From: Zestosphaera sp.
Lineage (GTDB): Archaea > Thermoproteota > Thermoprotei_A > Sulfolobales > NBVN01
Length of the DNA: 64,000 nucleotides
Assembly (NCBI GenBank): GCA_038727705.1
Contig: JAVYVJ010000002.1
Span: 295,051 to 359,050 of the forward strand
Direction: 5' to 3'
Shown piece after piece: positions 33,416 to 41,886 of the stretch. The stretch's first letter is position 1, and the number at the start of each line of letters is the position of its first letter. A model generated the notes under the pieces. That model made no database searches, had not been told where the DNA came from, and saw nothing but the letters and a program-made list of their open reading frames with translations. A program made the position numbers and the translations under genes.

Positions 33416-35092
33416 TCACATCACCCCGCAGATGCTCATGATCACCGATGTAGCAACCCCTAAGCCGGCGCCAGCCAGGATCAGCGAGGCGTAGGTCGTC
33501 AGGGATTCATACACGTCAACACCTATCCTGAAAGCAACGTACTTCAGGGCGGACGCCGCCAGGAAGAGCAGGCCTAAATCCGGTGTGAGGGTGACGCCCA
33601 GTAGCACGCCGAAGAGCGAGACGCTGCCCAGGCCTGCTAGCCTCAGCACGACAATGAGGGACACCGCTAGGACGAGCCCGATGATTATGGAGTGCGTGTT
33701 GAAGGATGAGAGGCTCCCGCTGTAGAGGCTGTTCATCCACATGACGAGCGGAACCCACCTCAGCAGGTTGAGCTTAGGTGAAGTCAGCCCGAAAGAGCTG
33801 AGTAGGAGGTGACCGTAAATCAGGGTTATCGGCGCCCCGACCAGCATTAGGAGTGCTGGCAGGAAGGTTGACACCTCCGCCCTAACCTCGAGGGTCTTCC
33901 CCGCCTTGACGTAGTTGAGGGTGTTCGCTGCCACGAACTGGGGCATCGGCACGCCCGTGTAGGGGTCCAGAAACACGTAGGGCACCGCACCCCTGGCCCC
34001 GGATATGAACAGCGTCAGCGTGGCTATTGGCAGTGTTGCCTGGGAGACCGTGCCCGCCTCACCAGCAACCCTTAAGGTGAAGATGGTTAGGAAGAGCTGG
34101 AGTATCACTATCGCAGGCACCGCTACGAGCAACGTGTGAGGGACTTCCGAGAGCATCAGCACGGGAACTAAAGCACTGGTGATGAGGACCACGGACACGA
34201 GGAGGTACCGCATCAAGTACCTGCTTAGATACACGTACCTAAGCGAGGTCTTGATGTAGGCCCAGCTAGTGACTATGTAGTACGATGAGGCGACGGCGAG
34301 GAAGCCGCTGATGAGGGATGCGGTGTAGGGCGCTGCGGCGGTAGCTAGCGCGCGGCCGTCCAGCGATGGCGTGGAGATCAGCAAGCCCATCGAGGCCAGC
34401 AGGGGGGTCACGGCCAAGTATGTCACCAAGTTGCCTAACCCTATCCCAACCGAGGTGTTGAGAGGTATGAGAAAGGCGAGCATAAGTATGAAGACATCTA
34501 CAGATAACGCGAGGCCTGAGCCCGGGAGGACCCGCTGGAGGGCGGGCGTCACGTCTAGCGTCAAGCCCCCCGAATGCATGAGGGCGAGCTGGCTGAGGAA
34601 GCCCAACATGACGGCCGTCACCAGGTACTCCCTCCTCAAAGACTTACCTACCTGGATGACCCTGGCTATGGAAGCGCCTATGGGGTAGGGCAGCTTCTCC
34701 CTCTCCACGTAGTGCTTGTAGAAGACGTAGGCAATGATGGATCCCGAGATCGAGACGGCGGTGGCGTACGAGTAGAACAGTATGGTGTCGAGGCTCAAAC
34801 CGCCGGAGTAGTACATCCAGTGAGGGAGGTTGATCACCGCGGGGTCTCCGTAGGCGTTAAGCATTGTGTAGGTCACGTACATGCCGGCCGTAATCGTGGT
34901 CGATATGGAGATCCCAGCCGCTATAGTCACCCCTAGGAAGTGCTCGAATACGGTTGGCGTCCTCCTGCAGACAGCTCTGAAAAGCACCAGGAAGATGATG
35001 GCCGACACCACTCCCGCTATCTCCGCGGTCGTGTAGCCGGTCACTGCGTACCCGTACGTGTCCGCGAAACCCTGAAGGAGGCCGACAACCAA
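33416..35092 (-). CDS. OPT-family-like oligopeptide transporter
   Basis: A 558-residue protein with about fourteen membrane helices. The segment EREKLPYPIGASIARVIQ matches the motif after the fourth helix of OPT/YSL transporters (LPxPxGxAxAExL). The N-terminal EHFLGVTIAAGISISTTITA also fits the family. OPT proteins move small peptides or metal-ligand complexes by proton symport. It is the first gene of the minus-strand operon with the FtsX-like and ABC genes, an unusual pairing. The match is good but not complete, so the substrate is open. Confidence 0.7.
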   Translation of the reverse strand: MVVGLLQGFADTYGYAVTGYTTAEIAGVVSAIIFLVLFRAVCRRTPTVFEHFLGVTIAAGISISTTITAGMYVTYTMLNAYGDPAVINLPHWMYYSGGLSLDTILFYSYATAVSISGSIIAYVFYKHYVEREKLPYPIGASIARVIQVGKSLRREYLVTAVMLGFLSQLALMHSGGLTLDVTPALQRVLPGSGLALSVDVFILMLAFLIPLNTSVGIGLGNLVTYLAVTPLLASMGLLISTPSLDGRALATAAAPYTASLISGFLAVASSYYIVTSWAYIKTSLRYVYLSRYLMRYLLVSVVLITSALVPVLMLSEVPHTLLVAVPAIVILQLFLTIFTLRVAGEAGTVSQATLPIATLTLFISGARGAVPYVFLDPYTGVPMPQFVAANTLNYVKAGKTLEVRAEVSTFLPALLMLVGAPITLIYGHLLLSSFGLTSPKLNLLRWVPLVMWMNSLYSGSLSSFNTHSIIIGLVLAVSLIVVLRLAGLGSVSLFGVLLGVTLTPDLGLLFLAASALKYVAFRIGVDVYESLTTYASLILAGAGLGVATSVIMSICGVM

Positions 35093-35109
35093 ACCCAGCA
35101 GGACAGCCC

Positions 35110-35763
35110 CTACCAGCCTTGACGTAACCCACCACCGACCAGCCGTCTTAACGCTTCCTCAAGCTCGTCAGCCATGTCGACCAGCTCCCCACTCCCTAAC
35201 CTTCTCACTAAAGTAAGGTTCAGTTCTATTAAATTTAGGTAATCACTGACGGCGTCCGCGTGCTCGTTGCCCGCGCCTGCCAGAGCCTTAACCTTAGTGT
35301 AGTACGTCAAAGCCTCGAGCAATGCATTATTGGCTCTGCTGAGGGCTAGCCTCGACCCCGTCCCCGTGTAAACATCATCAAAGTCGATGAGGAACACCGC
35401 CCTCACGCCCTCAACCCCTGCAAGGCTGGCGTGACCCTCCACATACAGGTCGAAGTCGCCGCAGATCACCGGGACGTTGCCACGCCGCCCCGTCCTGAAC
35501 CCCAGCTCGCCGGGTCTGAGCAGGGCTTGAAAGAAGTACCTGGCGTCTTGAGTGAAGTTCAGAGTTAGGTAAGGCCTTACCATAAGGTTACGGTAGGTCG
35601 TGGTTGAGGTATAGGGTCTGAGCAGTAGCTGAGTCCCGGAAAACTCAACCCCCATGGGGGATGCGTGAGGCGTTAGATCGTTGTTTGAAGTCACTGCTAA
35701 TGCCTCGTGATGCCCGAACCGCAGAAACTTCCGTAGCTCAGCAGCCATCGCATCCAACCCCAA
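35110..35763 (-). CDS. DUF447 family flavin-binding protein
   Basis: A 217-residue protein with an FMN-binding split-barrel pattern: HHEALAVTSN, then PHASPMGVEFSG, and YRNLMVRPYLTLNFTQDA, followed by a helical C-terminal part. This is the archaeal DUF447 family, often found beside tetrahydromethanopterin genes. Here it is divergent from mptE with a shared AT-rich promoter region (about 35765-35795), which supports a role near pterin cofactor chemistry. ATG at residue 6 is an alternative start. The precise reaction is unknown. Confidence 0.8.
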   Translation of the reverse strand: MGLDAMAAELRKFLRFGHHEALAVTSNNDLTPHASPMGVEFSGTQLLLRPYTSTTTYRNLMVRPYLTLNFTQDARYFFQALLRPGELGFRTGRRGNVPVICGDFDLYVEGHASLAGVEGVRAVFLIDFDDVYTGTGSRLALSRANNALLEALTYYTKVKALAGAGNEHADAVSDYLNLIELNLTLVRRLGSGELVDMADELEEALRRLVGGGLRQGW

Positions 35764-35814
35764 GGAATTTAGGGTATAGCATTTAATTTAGATTTCGAGG
35801 GAGGGGTTAGCGGC

Positions 35815-36588
35815 GTGGTTTTCGGAGGCCTGAGGGATGAGGTTCGGTGGGCATCACTGCATGAGATCGTTAGGCGTGAGTTCGGATTCGACGTTGAGGA
35901 GGACTTCAACGCCGCTGAGGTCCTGAACATGATCATTCAAAGCGGTATGGCCTCCCGCGAGACCGTCGCGGGGAAACTGCGAGGCCTAGTGGGGGGCGCC
36001 CGAGCCCTAGTCGTTGGAGCCGGTTCTAGCTGCGTCGACGTTAAGGAAGTGTTCAAGCACTATGACGTGCTCATAGCTGCTGACGGTGCTCTGAGGTGTT
36101 GCCGGAGCGTCGGCGTCGAACCCCACGTGGTTGTGACGGATCTGGATGGTGTGGGGTTAGGCGACCTACTCACATTCGAGGGCGTTATAGTGATCCACGC
36201 TCACGGCGATAACGTGGGGAGGCTGATCTCCATGGTGCCTCTCCTGAAGGGTAAGGACGTGTTAGGGACTTCCCAAGTGCCCCTCAAGACCTCTAACGTA
36301 AGTGTTGCCGGGGGATTCACGGACGGGGACAGGGCCGTCTACATAGCGCTTGTGAACGACGCGCGTGATGTGGGGCTGGTAGGCTTCGACTTCGAGGGAT
36401 CGGTGGGAAGGTACTCTAAGCCGTATCTAACTGGGGAGGTTCCGGCAACCCCGGTTAAGAGGAGAAAGTTTTATTGGGGGAGATTCCTAATTGAGTTGAT
36501 GGGGTTGGGCAGCGGTGTCGAAGTACGCTATGCGTGCAGTGCGTCTGAAGGTCCCCTACAGGCTTCACCTAGGCTTCTACAGGTATAG
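35815..36588 (+). CDS. mptE: 6-hydroxymethyl-7,8-dihydropterin pyrophosphokinase, MptE type
   Basis: A 257-residue protein of the archaeal MptE (DUF115) family, which adds pyrophosphate to 6-hydroxymethyl-dihydropterin during tetrahydromethanopterin synthesis. Diagnostic stretches are ALVVGAGSSC, VLIAADGAL, VVVTDLDG, IVIHAHGDN and GGFTDGDRAVYIA. The GTG start lies about 25 bp from a TTTAATTTAG box. Its end overlaps the start of mptG by about 59-74 bp, a strong sign of coupling. Confidence 0.9.
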   Translation: MVFGGLRDEVRWASLHEIVRREFGFDVEEDFNAAEVLNMIIQSGMASRETVAGKLRGLVGGARALVVGAGSSCVDVKEVFKHYDVLIAADGALRCCRSVGVEPHVVVTDLDGVGLGDLLTFEGVIVIHAHGDNVGRLISMVPLLKGKDVLGTSQVPLKTSNVSVAGGFTDGDRAVYIALVNDARDVGLVGFDFEGSVGRYSKPYLTGEVPATPVKRRKFYWGRFLIELMGLGSGVEVRYACSASEGPLQASPRLLQV

Positions 36589-37477
36589 TGATCCACCACA
36601 CTCCTTCGGCTCCACCGGCATCGTGGTGAGGGAGCCCTACTTCATCATGAGTGTCGAGAGGGTCTCAGGCCCCACAGTTATCGAAACACCTACCGAAGAG
36701 TCGAGGGACCTGATCCTGAACACGCTGTTTAGGATGGGTGTTAGGAACGGCCTCAAGGTAAGTGTTGAGGGTTTGGTTAAGCATCACGTGGGGCTGGGAT
36801 CAAGGACTAAGTTAGTGATGAGCCTGCTTAAGGCCCTCACCGTCGTCGGGTGCCTGGGTCCGGGAACGCGGATTGACGCTGTCGCCAGGGGGTTGGGGGT
36901 GGGTCGCGTGTCGGGGGTGGGGATCCACACCTTCCTTAAAGGCGGGTTCGTCGTGGACACAGGTGTCGTGAAACTCGGTAACGCGTTGAGGTACCCTGAG
37001 CTGCTGCTGAGGTTGAGGCCGCCGCCATGGAGCGTGTTGGTCGCCATCCCTGAGGGGATCACGGGGCTGCGTGAGAAGGACGAGGAGCCCATACTCAGCA
37101 ACGTGGAGCCGCACAGGAATCAGAAGGAGCTTTACGAACTCCTCATACACCTAACGACTGCAGTGCGTCTGAGCAACTTCGGAGTCTTCAGCAAGGCCTT
37201 ATCGAGAATACAGCTTCTGGCCGGTCAGTACTTCAGCAGGCATCAAGGCGGTGTATACTCCAGCGAGGAATCAGCCCTGATAGCTGAGACGCTACGTAGG
37301 AGCGGCGTGGAGGCTGTAGGGCAGAGTAGCTGGGGGCCGACCGTGTACGGATTCGTCGAAGACGGGAGGAAAGCCGCGAGAGCTACTGCAGCTCTAGAGG
37401 GTTTGAGGGCCTCGTTGAGGCTGGACTATTGGGTGACGAAAACCTCTGTACGAGGATTCCTCACCGAGGCCTTCTAG
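36530..37477 (+). CDS. mptG: Beta-ribofuranosylaminobenzene 5'-phosphate synthase (RFAP synthase)
   Basis: A GHMP-kinase-fold protein of 315 residues that joins 4-hydroxybenzoate or p-aminobenzoate with PRPP, the first committed step toward the methanopterin arm. Visible signs are YRLHLGFYRYSD, VKHHVGLGSRTKL (GHMP glycine-rich loop), GRVSGVGIHTFLKGGFVVD and a C-terminal AVGQSSWGPTVYGF. I prefer ATG 36530 over GTG 36515. Either start lies inside mptE, and the two genes are surely one operon. Confidence 0.9.
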   Translation: MRAVRLKVPYRLHLGFYRYSDPPHSFGSTGIVVREPYFIMSVERVSGPTVIETPTEESRDLILNTLFRMGVRNGLKVSVEGLVKHHVGLGSRTKLVMSLLKALTVVGCLGPGTRIDAVARGLGVGRVSGVGIHTFLKGGFVVDTGVVKLGNALRYPELLLRLRPPPWSVLVAIPEGITGLREKDEEPILSNVEPHRNQKELYELLIHLTTAVRLSNFGVFSKALSRIQLLAGQYFSRHQGGVYSSEESALIAETLRRSGVEAVGQSSWGPTVYGFVEDGRKAARATAALEGLRASLRLDYWVTKTSVRGFLTEAF

Positions 37478-37504
37478 GATGGCTAAGATAGCGTCGTGGA
37501 CATG

Positions 37505-38488
37505 CTAATACCCCACCAGGACGTAGTAGATGGAAAGAGAGAGGACTGTGTTCACCAGGATTAGGATGTAGTAGGTCCTCACCAGCTCCCTCTCGGCCAT
37601 GGGTTCCTTCAGGACGAGCAGCTGGACCAAAGTCACTGGGGCTCTCGCATCCATGGAGGGCCTCATCCTCATGTCCTCAGCGAGCTCGACCGGCCGGACT
37701 ATCTCCTCCTTATTCCTGAGTCCGCTGACGCTTGTGATTAGGCTGAATCCGTTGATTATAAGCGGCGTTGAGAGCATAATCAGGAGGTACTCCCTCCTGA
37801 GGAGGACTGCCTCCGACGCAACTAACGCCCCCAGAATGAATGAGCCGCTGTTACCGTTGAAGATCTTCGCTGGATATGTGTTGAAGGCTATGTAGCTAAT
37901 GAGGAGCGACGTCACGAACAACGCGAAGTGGAGCCCTCCATCCATAGGTGGGGGCCCCCACCCCAGAACGCTTGAGGCGGTCATAGCGGCTGACGAGGCA
38001 AGGGCCACCCCGACCGCGACGCCGTTGTGTGTGTCGATCATGTTGTAGGCGTTTATGGAGACTGTGTACGCTAGGAGGAGGAGGAGCGGGTATATTATAT
38101 GTAACCTTAATTGACCCACAAGCGGGACGTAGGGCCGCGGAATGTACGAGGAGCTGAGGATCACCGGCAACGCAGGCGCCGTCAGAAGTACGACCTTCCA
38201 AAACGCGTTGATCCCTCTGAAATCGTCGTAGAGACCTAAGAAGCCCGCGATTAGGGCCGCCATCATGTGGTGAGGGACGTGCGGCACGTTATTCAGTGTG
38301 GCGAGCAGTAATCCAAAGAGCGCGGTCACCATGTAGGCAGGCCCCGCAGTCTTCGGCACTGCCGGCCTGCCTGGCTTGTGGACATCGGGTGCCACTAAAC
38401 CCTTCCTCCTCTCTAGAGCCATGACCACGTACGTTGACACTGCAGTTACGGCCGAGGCGATCAACACCCACTCAAGCACCTGAACCAC
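37505..38488 (-). CDS. Family 4 glycosyltransferase (UDP-GlcNAc dolichyl-phosphate GlcNAc-1-P transferase type)
   Basis: A 327-residue membrane enzyme with about ten helices and the polyprenyl-phosphate sugar-1-phosphate transferase motifs: VHKPGRPAVPKTAG, GLYDD (metal-binding Asp pair, about 85-89), NAYNMIDTHNG and FNGNSGSF. It makes the first lipid-linked sugar for N-glycosylation, for example of S-layer proteins. The gene is convergent with mptG and divergent from the RimK-like ligase. Assignment to the GPT/AglH group is by motif. Confidence 0.88.
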   Translation of the reverse strand: MVQVLEWVLIASAVTAVSTYVVMALERRKGLVAPDVHKPGRPAVPKTAGPAYMVTALFGLLLATLNNVPHVPHHMMAALIAGFLGLYDDFRGINAFWKVVLLTAPALPVILSSSYIPRPYVPLVGQLRLHIIYPLLLLLAYTVSINAYNMIDTHNGVAVGVALASSAAMTASSVLGWGPPPMDGGLHFALFVTSLLISYIAFNTYPAKIFNGNSGSFILGALVASEAVLLRREYLLIMLSTPLIINGFSLITSVSGLRNKEEIVRPVELAEDMRMRPSMDARAPVTLVQLLVLKEPMAERELVRTYYILILVNTVLSLSIYYVLVGY

Positions 38489-38555
38489 TCTGAGGTTTAA
38501 TAGATGCCCCGACCTTTATAATTAGCGTTACGACTTAGTCTTGAGGTAACCCGTC

Positions 38556-39446
38556 TTGAGGGTGGCGGTGATTCACGAGGCCCCTGTCCCACCTCAGTCA
38601 GCCAGGGAATTGCTGACGGAGTTGCTGAAGAGAGGGGCTTCAGTCCTCTACTTGAGGATCTCCAGACTCAACAGCGAGGTGTTGAGTGACGGCGGGCTGA
38701 GGATTAGCTATGGGACCGAGCACGTGCTTGAGATTGACGGCGGTCTTGTGAGGGGGGTTGGCTCTGTGACAAGCATGGAAGCCCTGCTCAAGAGGGTGAA
38801 CACGTTGAGGCAGCTTGAGATGAGGGGGGTGACGCTCATGAACAGCGCTCAGGGCTTCATGAACGCGCGTGACAAGTACAGAGCGACGCAGCTCCTGGCT
38901 AACGCAGGGTTAAGAGTCCCTGAGACCAAGCTGACGGAGGACGTGTACGTGCTGAGCGAGACTGTGAGGAACTGGGGGAGGGCGGTCTTCAAACCCCTCA
39001 TAGGGAGCATGGGGTATGGCTCACTCCTCGTCACAGACCCTGACGTGGCATTCATCATAGGTAAGACCTGGCTCAGCCACAGCCAGCCAGTACTGCTTCA
39101 GAGGTACATGAGAAGCAAGGACCGTGATATAAGGGTCTTCGTGGTGGGCGGCGAGGTGTTAGGAGCTATATACAGGTACAAGCCTGAGAACACATGGAAG
39201 ACGAACGTAGCTCAGGGGGCCAAGGTGGAGGGGGCGGTCGTCGACGTGGAGCTCAAGGAACTCTCGATCAAGGCTACGGAGACCTTAGGTCTGGACTATG
39301 CTGGAGTGGACGTTGGGGAGACTGAGGAGGGTTACGTCATATATGAGGTGAACGCCATGCCTAACTGGCAGGGATTCTACGCCGGGACGGGCATAAGCCC
39401 GGCGCCGAAGATAGTTGAGTGCCTGTTTAACAGGCTGAGGAAATGA
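38556..39446 (+). CDS. mptN: RimK-family ATP-grasp ligase, probable MptN (H4MPT:glutamate ligase)
   Basis: A 296-residue ATP-grasp enzyme: N-terminal preATP domain, DKYRATQLLANAGLRVPET, the ATP-grip AVFKPLIGSMGYGS, LLQRYMRSKDRDIRVFVVGG and the metal site YVIYEVNAMPNWQGF. RimK relatives add glutamate to coenzyme F420, tetrahydromethanopterin or a lysine carrier protein. Near mptE and mptG, addition of glutamate to tetrahydromethanopterin (to tetrahydrosarcinapterin) is most likely. LysX or CofF activity is the alternative. The TTG start fits the TATA box near 38514-38523. Confidence 0.78.
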   Translation: MRVAVIHEAPVPPQSARELLTELLKRGASVLYLRISRLNSEVLSDGGLRISYGTEHVLEIDGGLVRGVGSVTSMEALLKRVNTLRQLEMRGVTLMNSAQGFMNARDKYRATQLLANAGLRVPETKLTEDVYVLSETVRNWGRAVFKPLIGSMGYGSLLVTDPDVAFIIGKTWLSHSQPVLLQRYMRSKDRDIRVFVVGGEVLGAIYRYKPENTWKTNVAQGAKVEGAVVDVELKELSIKATETLGLDYAGVDVGETEEGYVIYEVNAMPNWQGFYAGTGISPAPKIVECLFNRLRK

Positions 39447-39471
39447 AATAAGTGAACGAGGGCTGAACCCA

Positions 39472-39972
39472 CTAAGCACGCAAAAATATTTTCCTGACCC
39501 CCTCACTCTCCAGAGTCTTGAAAACGTACTTGACGTCCATCTCCGTAACGCCCTTAATCAGTGCGATCCTGTCAACGGTTGACGTCAACTCCTCGCTGCT
39601 TGTGGATGCCACCTTAATGAGGAGTGGGTACTCGCCGCTGACTTCATACACCTCAAGTACGTTCGGGTAGCTCACGAGCTCCTCGACCACGTTCCTGATG
39701 TGTTGAGGACTTGCCTTAACCTCTATGTAGACCTGTTGCACGAGCCCCAGGCGATTCAAATCCAGGCAGGCGGTGAACCCCTTGAGAATACCCCTCTCTT
39801 TAAGCCTCCTCACCCTCATGTAGATCGTGGACTCACTCACGCCTAACTCACGCGCGAGCTGCCTGAACGGGATCCTTGAATCGTTGACCAGCCTAGCTAT
39901 TATCTTGACGTCGAGCTCGTCCACATTCGTGTAGATCCCTGCCTCGACCGTCTCACCCACACCTCCCGGCAA
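39472..39972 (-). CDS. Lrp/AsnC family transcriptional regulator
   Basis: A 166-residue protein with an N-terminal winged helix (DVKIIARLVNDSRIPFRQLA and LGVSESTIYMRVRRLKERG) and a C-terminal RAM/ACT-like ligand domain (QVYIEVKASPQHIRNVVEEL and GEYPLLIKVAST). Lrp proteins sense amino acids and control their metabolism; threonine dehydratase lies about 300 bp away and is a plausible target. The start overlaps the small gene upstream by 20 bp; an internal GTG about five codons in is also possible. Confidence 0.93.
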   Translation of the reverse strand: MPGGVGETVEAGIYTNVDELDVKIIARLVNDSRIPFRQLARELGVSESTIYMRVRRLKERGILKGFTACLDLNRLGLVQQVYIEVKASPQHIRNVVEELVSYPNVLEVYEVSGEYPLLIKVASTSSEELTSTVDRIALIKGVTEMDVKYVFKTLESEGVRKIFLRA

Positions 39973-40180
39973 ACCTGTTCACTATCACCAAATAATAATT
40001 GCCCCCAACCTCCTCAACATCCACCAGCGAGAGCCCCGACCTTATCACCAGCTCGACATACCTCTGTATCTCCGTTACGTTAGTTATCATTACCTTAGCG
40101 CTCTCCCCACATCCCAGCGTGTTGCTTAACTCGCTGAAGAGCTCCCTCGCCTCCTTAACGCTCCTCACAACTCTCTGCAC
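39953..40180 (-). CDS. Small TusA/SirA-fold-like protein without the catalytic Cys
   Basis: A 75-residue protein. The pattern EIQRYVELVIRSGLSLVDVE followed by GGNYYLVIVN recalls the second half of TusA/SirA sulfur-transfer proteins (helix, then a strand ending GGxYxIxI). The N-terminal CPxP of TusA is missing, so it would not carry sulfur the usual way. It overlaps the Lrp gene and shares its transcript, so a co-regulatory role is possible. The family assignment is tentative. Confidence 0.5.
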   Translation of the reverse strand: MQRVVRSVKEARELFSELSNTLGCGESAKVMITNVTEIQRYVELVIRSGLSLVDVEEVGGNYYLVIVNRFAGRCG

Positions 40181-40264
40181 TCACTCCTTACCTGACCTTA
40201 ATAGGTCTCGAGGTCTTTAAAGCTTAATTACCTGCTCACCGGTCCTTACTCTAGGGTATTGTGA

Positions 40265-41479
40265 TTGGAGGATGAGTCAATTCTGGAGTTAGTGTTTAAG
40301 GCTTCGGAAGTCCTTAAGTCAGTCGTACACAGGACGCCGACCGTTCACTCAGCCTTCCTCTCCTCAGTAACCGGGAAGTCCGTCTACCTTAAGCTGGAGA
40401 ACCTCCAGAAGACCGGGTCGTTTAAGGTTAGGGGCGCGTACTTCAAGATCTCCTCACTGCCTCAGGACGTGATGGTCAGGGGCGTTGTCACCGCATCCTC
40501 CGGAAACCACGCTCAGGGGGTGGCTTACTCCGCCAGGGAGTTGAGGGTGCCTTCAGTCATAGTGATGCCTGAGACCGCACCGCCCTACAAGGTCAATGCT
40601 GTGAGGTCGTACGGCGGTGAGGTGATACTGCACGGTCAAATATATGACGAGGCCTACCAGAAGGCGCTAGAGGTCTGTGAGAGGACTGGGATGACGCTCA
40701 TACATCCGTTCAACGACCCCCACATCATAGCTGGTCAAGGCACTATAGGGCTGGAGATAATGGAAGACGTCCCGAAAGTCGACACTGTCGTGGTTCCTAT
40801 AGGGGGCGGCGGCCTGATCTCGGGGATAGCTCTCGCCGTCAAGAGGTTGAGTGGCGGGAGGGTTAAGGTGGTGGGCGTGGAGCCCTCGGTAGCCGCCAAG
40901 ACTAGGGCGGCTCTGGAGGCAGGTCACCCGGTCAAAATGTCACCTCAACCATCGCTGGCCGACGGGGTCATAACTAAATCCCTAGGCGATCTGACGTTCA
41001 AGCTGATTCGGAGGTATGTGGATCAGGTCGTTGAGGTTGAGGAGGATCAAATAGCTAGGGCCATATACCTCCTGCTGGAGAGGACTAAGTTACTGGCTGA
41101 GGGTGCTGGGGCGCTGTCAGTGGCTGCGCTACTGTCAAGAGGTGCTGAGATTCCTGGTGACACTGTCGTGGCTCTTGTGAGCGGTGGGAACGCTGACCTG
41201 ACGACTCTCTACAGGATCTTGATGAGGGGCTTGATGAGTGAGGGCAGGGTGGTCAGAATAACTGTATCGCTGAAGGACGTGCCGGGCAGTCTGGAGAGCG
41301 TGTTGAAGGTGCTCGCCGACCTAAGGTGCAACATACTGGAGATAACTCACGACAGATTTGACCTGGATATCAAGCCCGGGTACGCGAAGGTCAAGATACT
41401 CATGGAGATTCCTGAAACGCGTACGTTAGTTAGGGCGGTTGAGAGGCTCAAGGAGCTGGGGGTCGAGGTTCTTGAGTGA
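40265..41479 (+). CDS. ilvA: Threonine ammonia-lyase (threonine dehydratase) with ACT domain
   Basis: A 404-residue PLP enzyme that turns threonine into 2-oxobutanoate and ammonia. The PLP Lys is in KTGSFKVRGAY (about 57), ASSGNHAQGVAYSA binds substrate carboxylate, and PIGGGGLISGIA cradles the cofactor phosphate. A C-terminal ACT domain (about 330-404) suggests feedback control by an amino acid. The short biosynthetic/catabolic form is typical of archaea. A TTG start lies about 30 bp from the box CTTTAAAGC. A small gene follows with 8-bp overlap. Confidence 0.94.
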   Translation: MEDESILELVFKASEVLKSVVHRTPTVHSAFLSSVTGKSVYLKLENLQKTGSFKVRGAYFKISSLPQDVMVRGVVTASSGNHAQGVAYSARELRVPSVIVMPETAPPYKVNAVRSYGGEVILHGQIYDEAYQKALEVCERTGMTLIHPFNDPHIIAGQGTIGLEIMEDVPKVDTVVVPIGGGGLISGIALAVKRLSGGRVKVVGVEPSVAAKTRAALEAGHPVKMSPQPSLADGVITKSLGDLTFKLIRRYVDQVVEVEEDQIARAIYLLLERTKLLAEGAGALSVAALLSRGAEIPGDTVVALVSGGNADLTTLYRILMRGLMSEGRVVRITVSLKDVPGSLESVLKVLADLRCNILEITHDRFDLDIKPGYAKVKILMEIPETRTLVRAVERLKELGVEVLE

Positions 41480-41810
41480 CCTTAAGGCCTTCAGCACAAC
41501 ATTGTTGCTGGAGTCCTCGCCGGACACGTACGAACTGCTCGTCAAGACGCTCGCCAAACTTAAAGAGGATCTGCTCAGGCTGGGGTACACATGCAGCGTT
41601 GAGGAGCACTCCTACCTGTGCAGCTCTCCAGACACTCTAGTGAAGATCTTCCCCCTACCCCACACCGTGGAGACCCGCATGATTGAAGCACACCGCTTCA
41701 CAATCAAAGTGGTTCTAACCTCGCTCGACCCGAGGAAGCTGGTCCAACTTAACGACCTAGTGGCCACTAACGTAAGGGGCTCTGGACTCAGATACAGGAG
41801 GACGGACTGA
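41472..41810 (+). CDS. Small unknown protein coupled to threonine dehydratase
   Basis: A 112-residue protein from a TTG at 41472 that overlaps the end of the dehydratase gene. It reads as alternating strands and helices (TTLLLESSPDTYELLVKTLA and FTIKVVLTSLDPRKLVQLND), possibly a ferredoxin-like fold. Two cysteines (CSVEEHSYLC) lie ten residues apart. I do not recognise the family. Coupling suggests a link to amino-acid metabolism. Confidence 0.6.
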   Translation: MSDLKAFSTTLLLESSPDTYELLVKTLAKLKEDLLRLGYTCSVEEHSYLCSSPDTLVKIFPLPHTVETRMIEAHRFTIKVVLTSLDPRKLVQLNDLVATNVRGSGLRYRRTD

Positions 41811-41886
41811 CCCTGACAACTCATCGCTGGTTGGTGCACGTCATAGCCTTGGTTGGGCTGAGGCGGTGGTGGCCGCTTGTGGAGCC

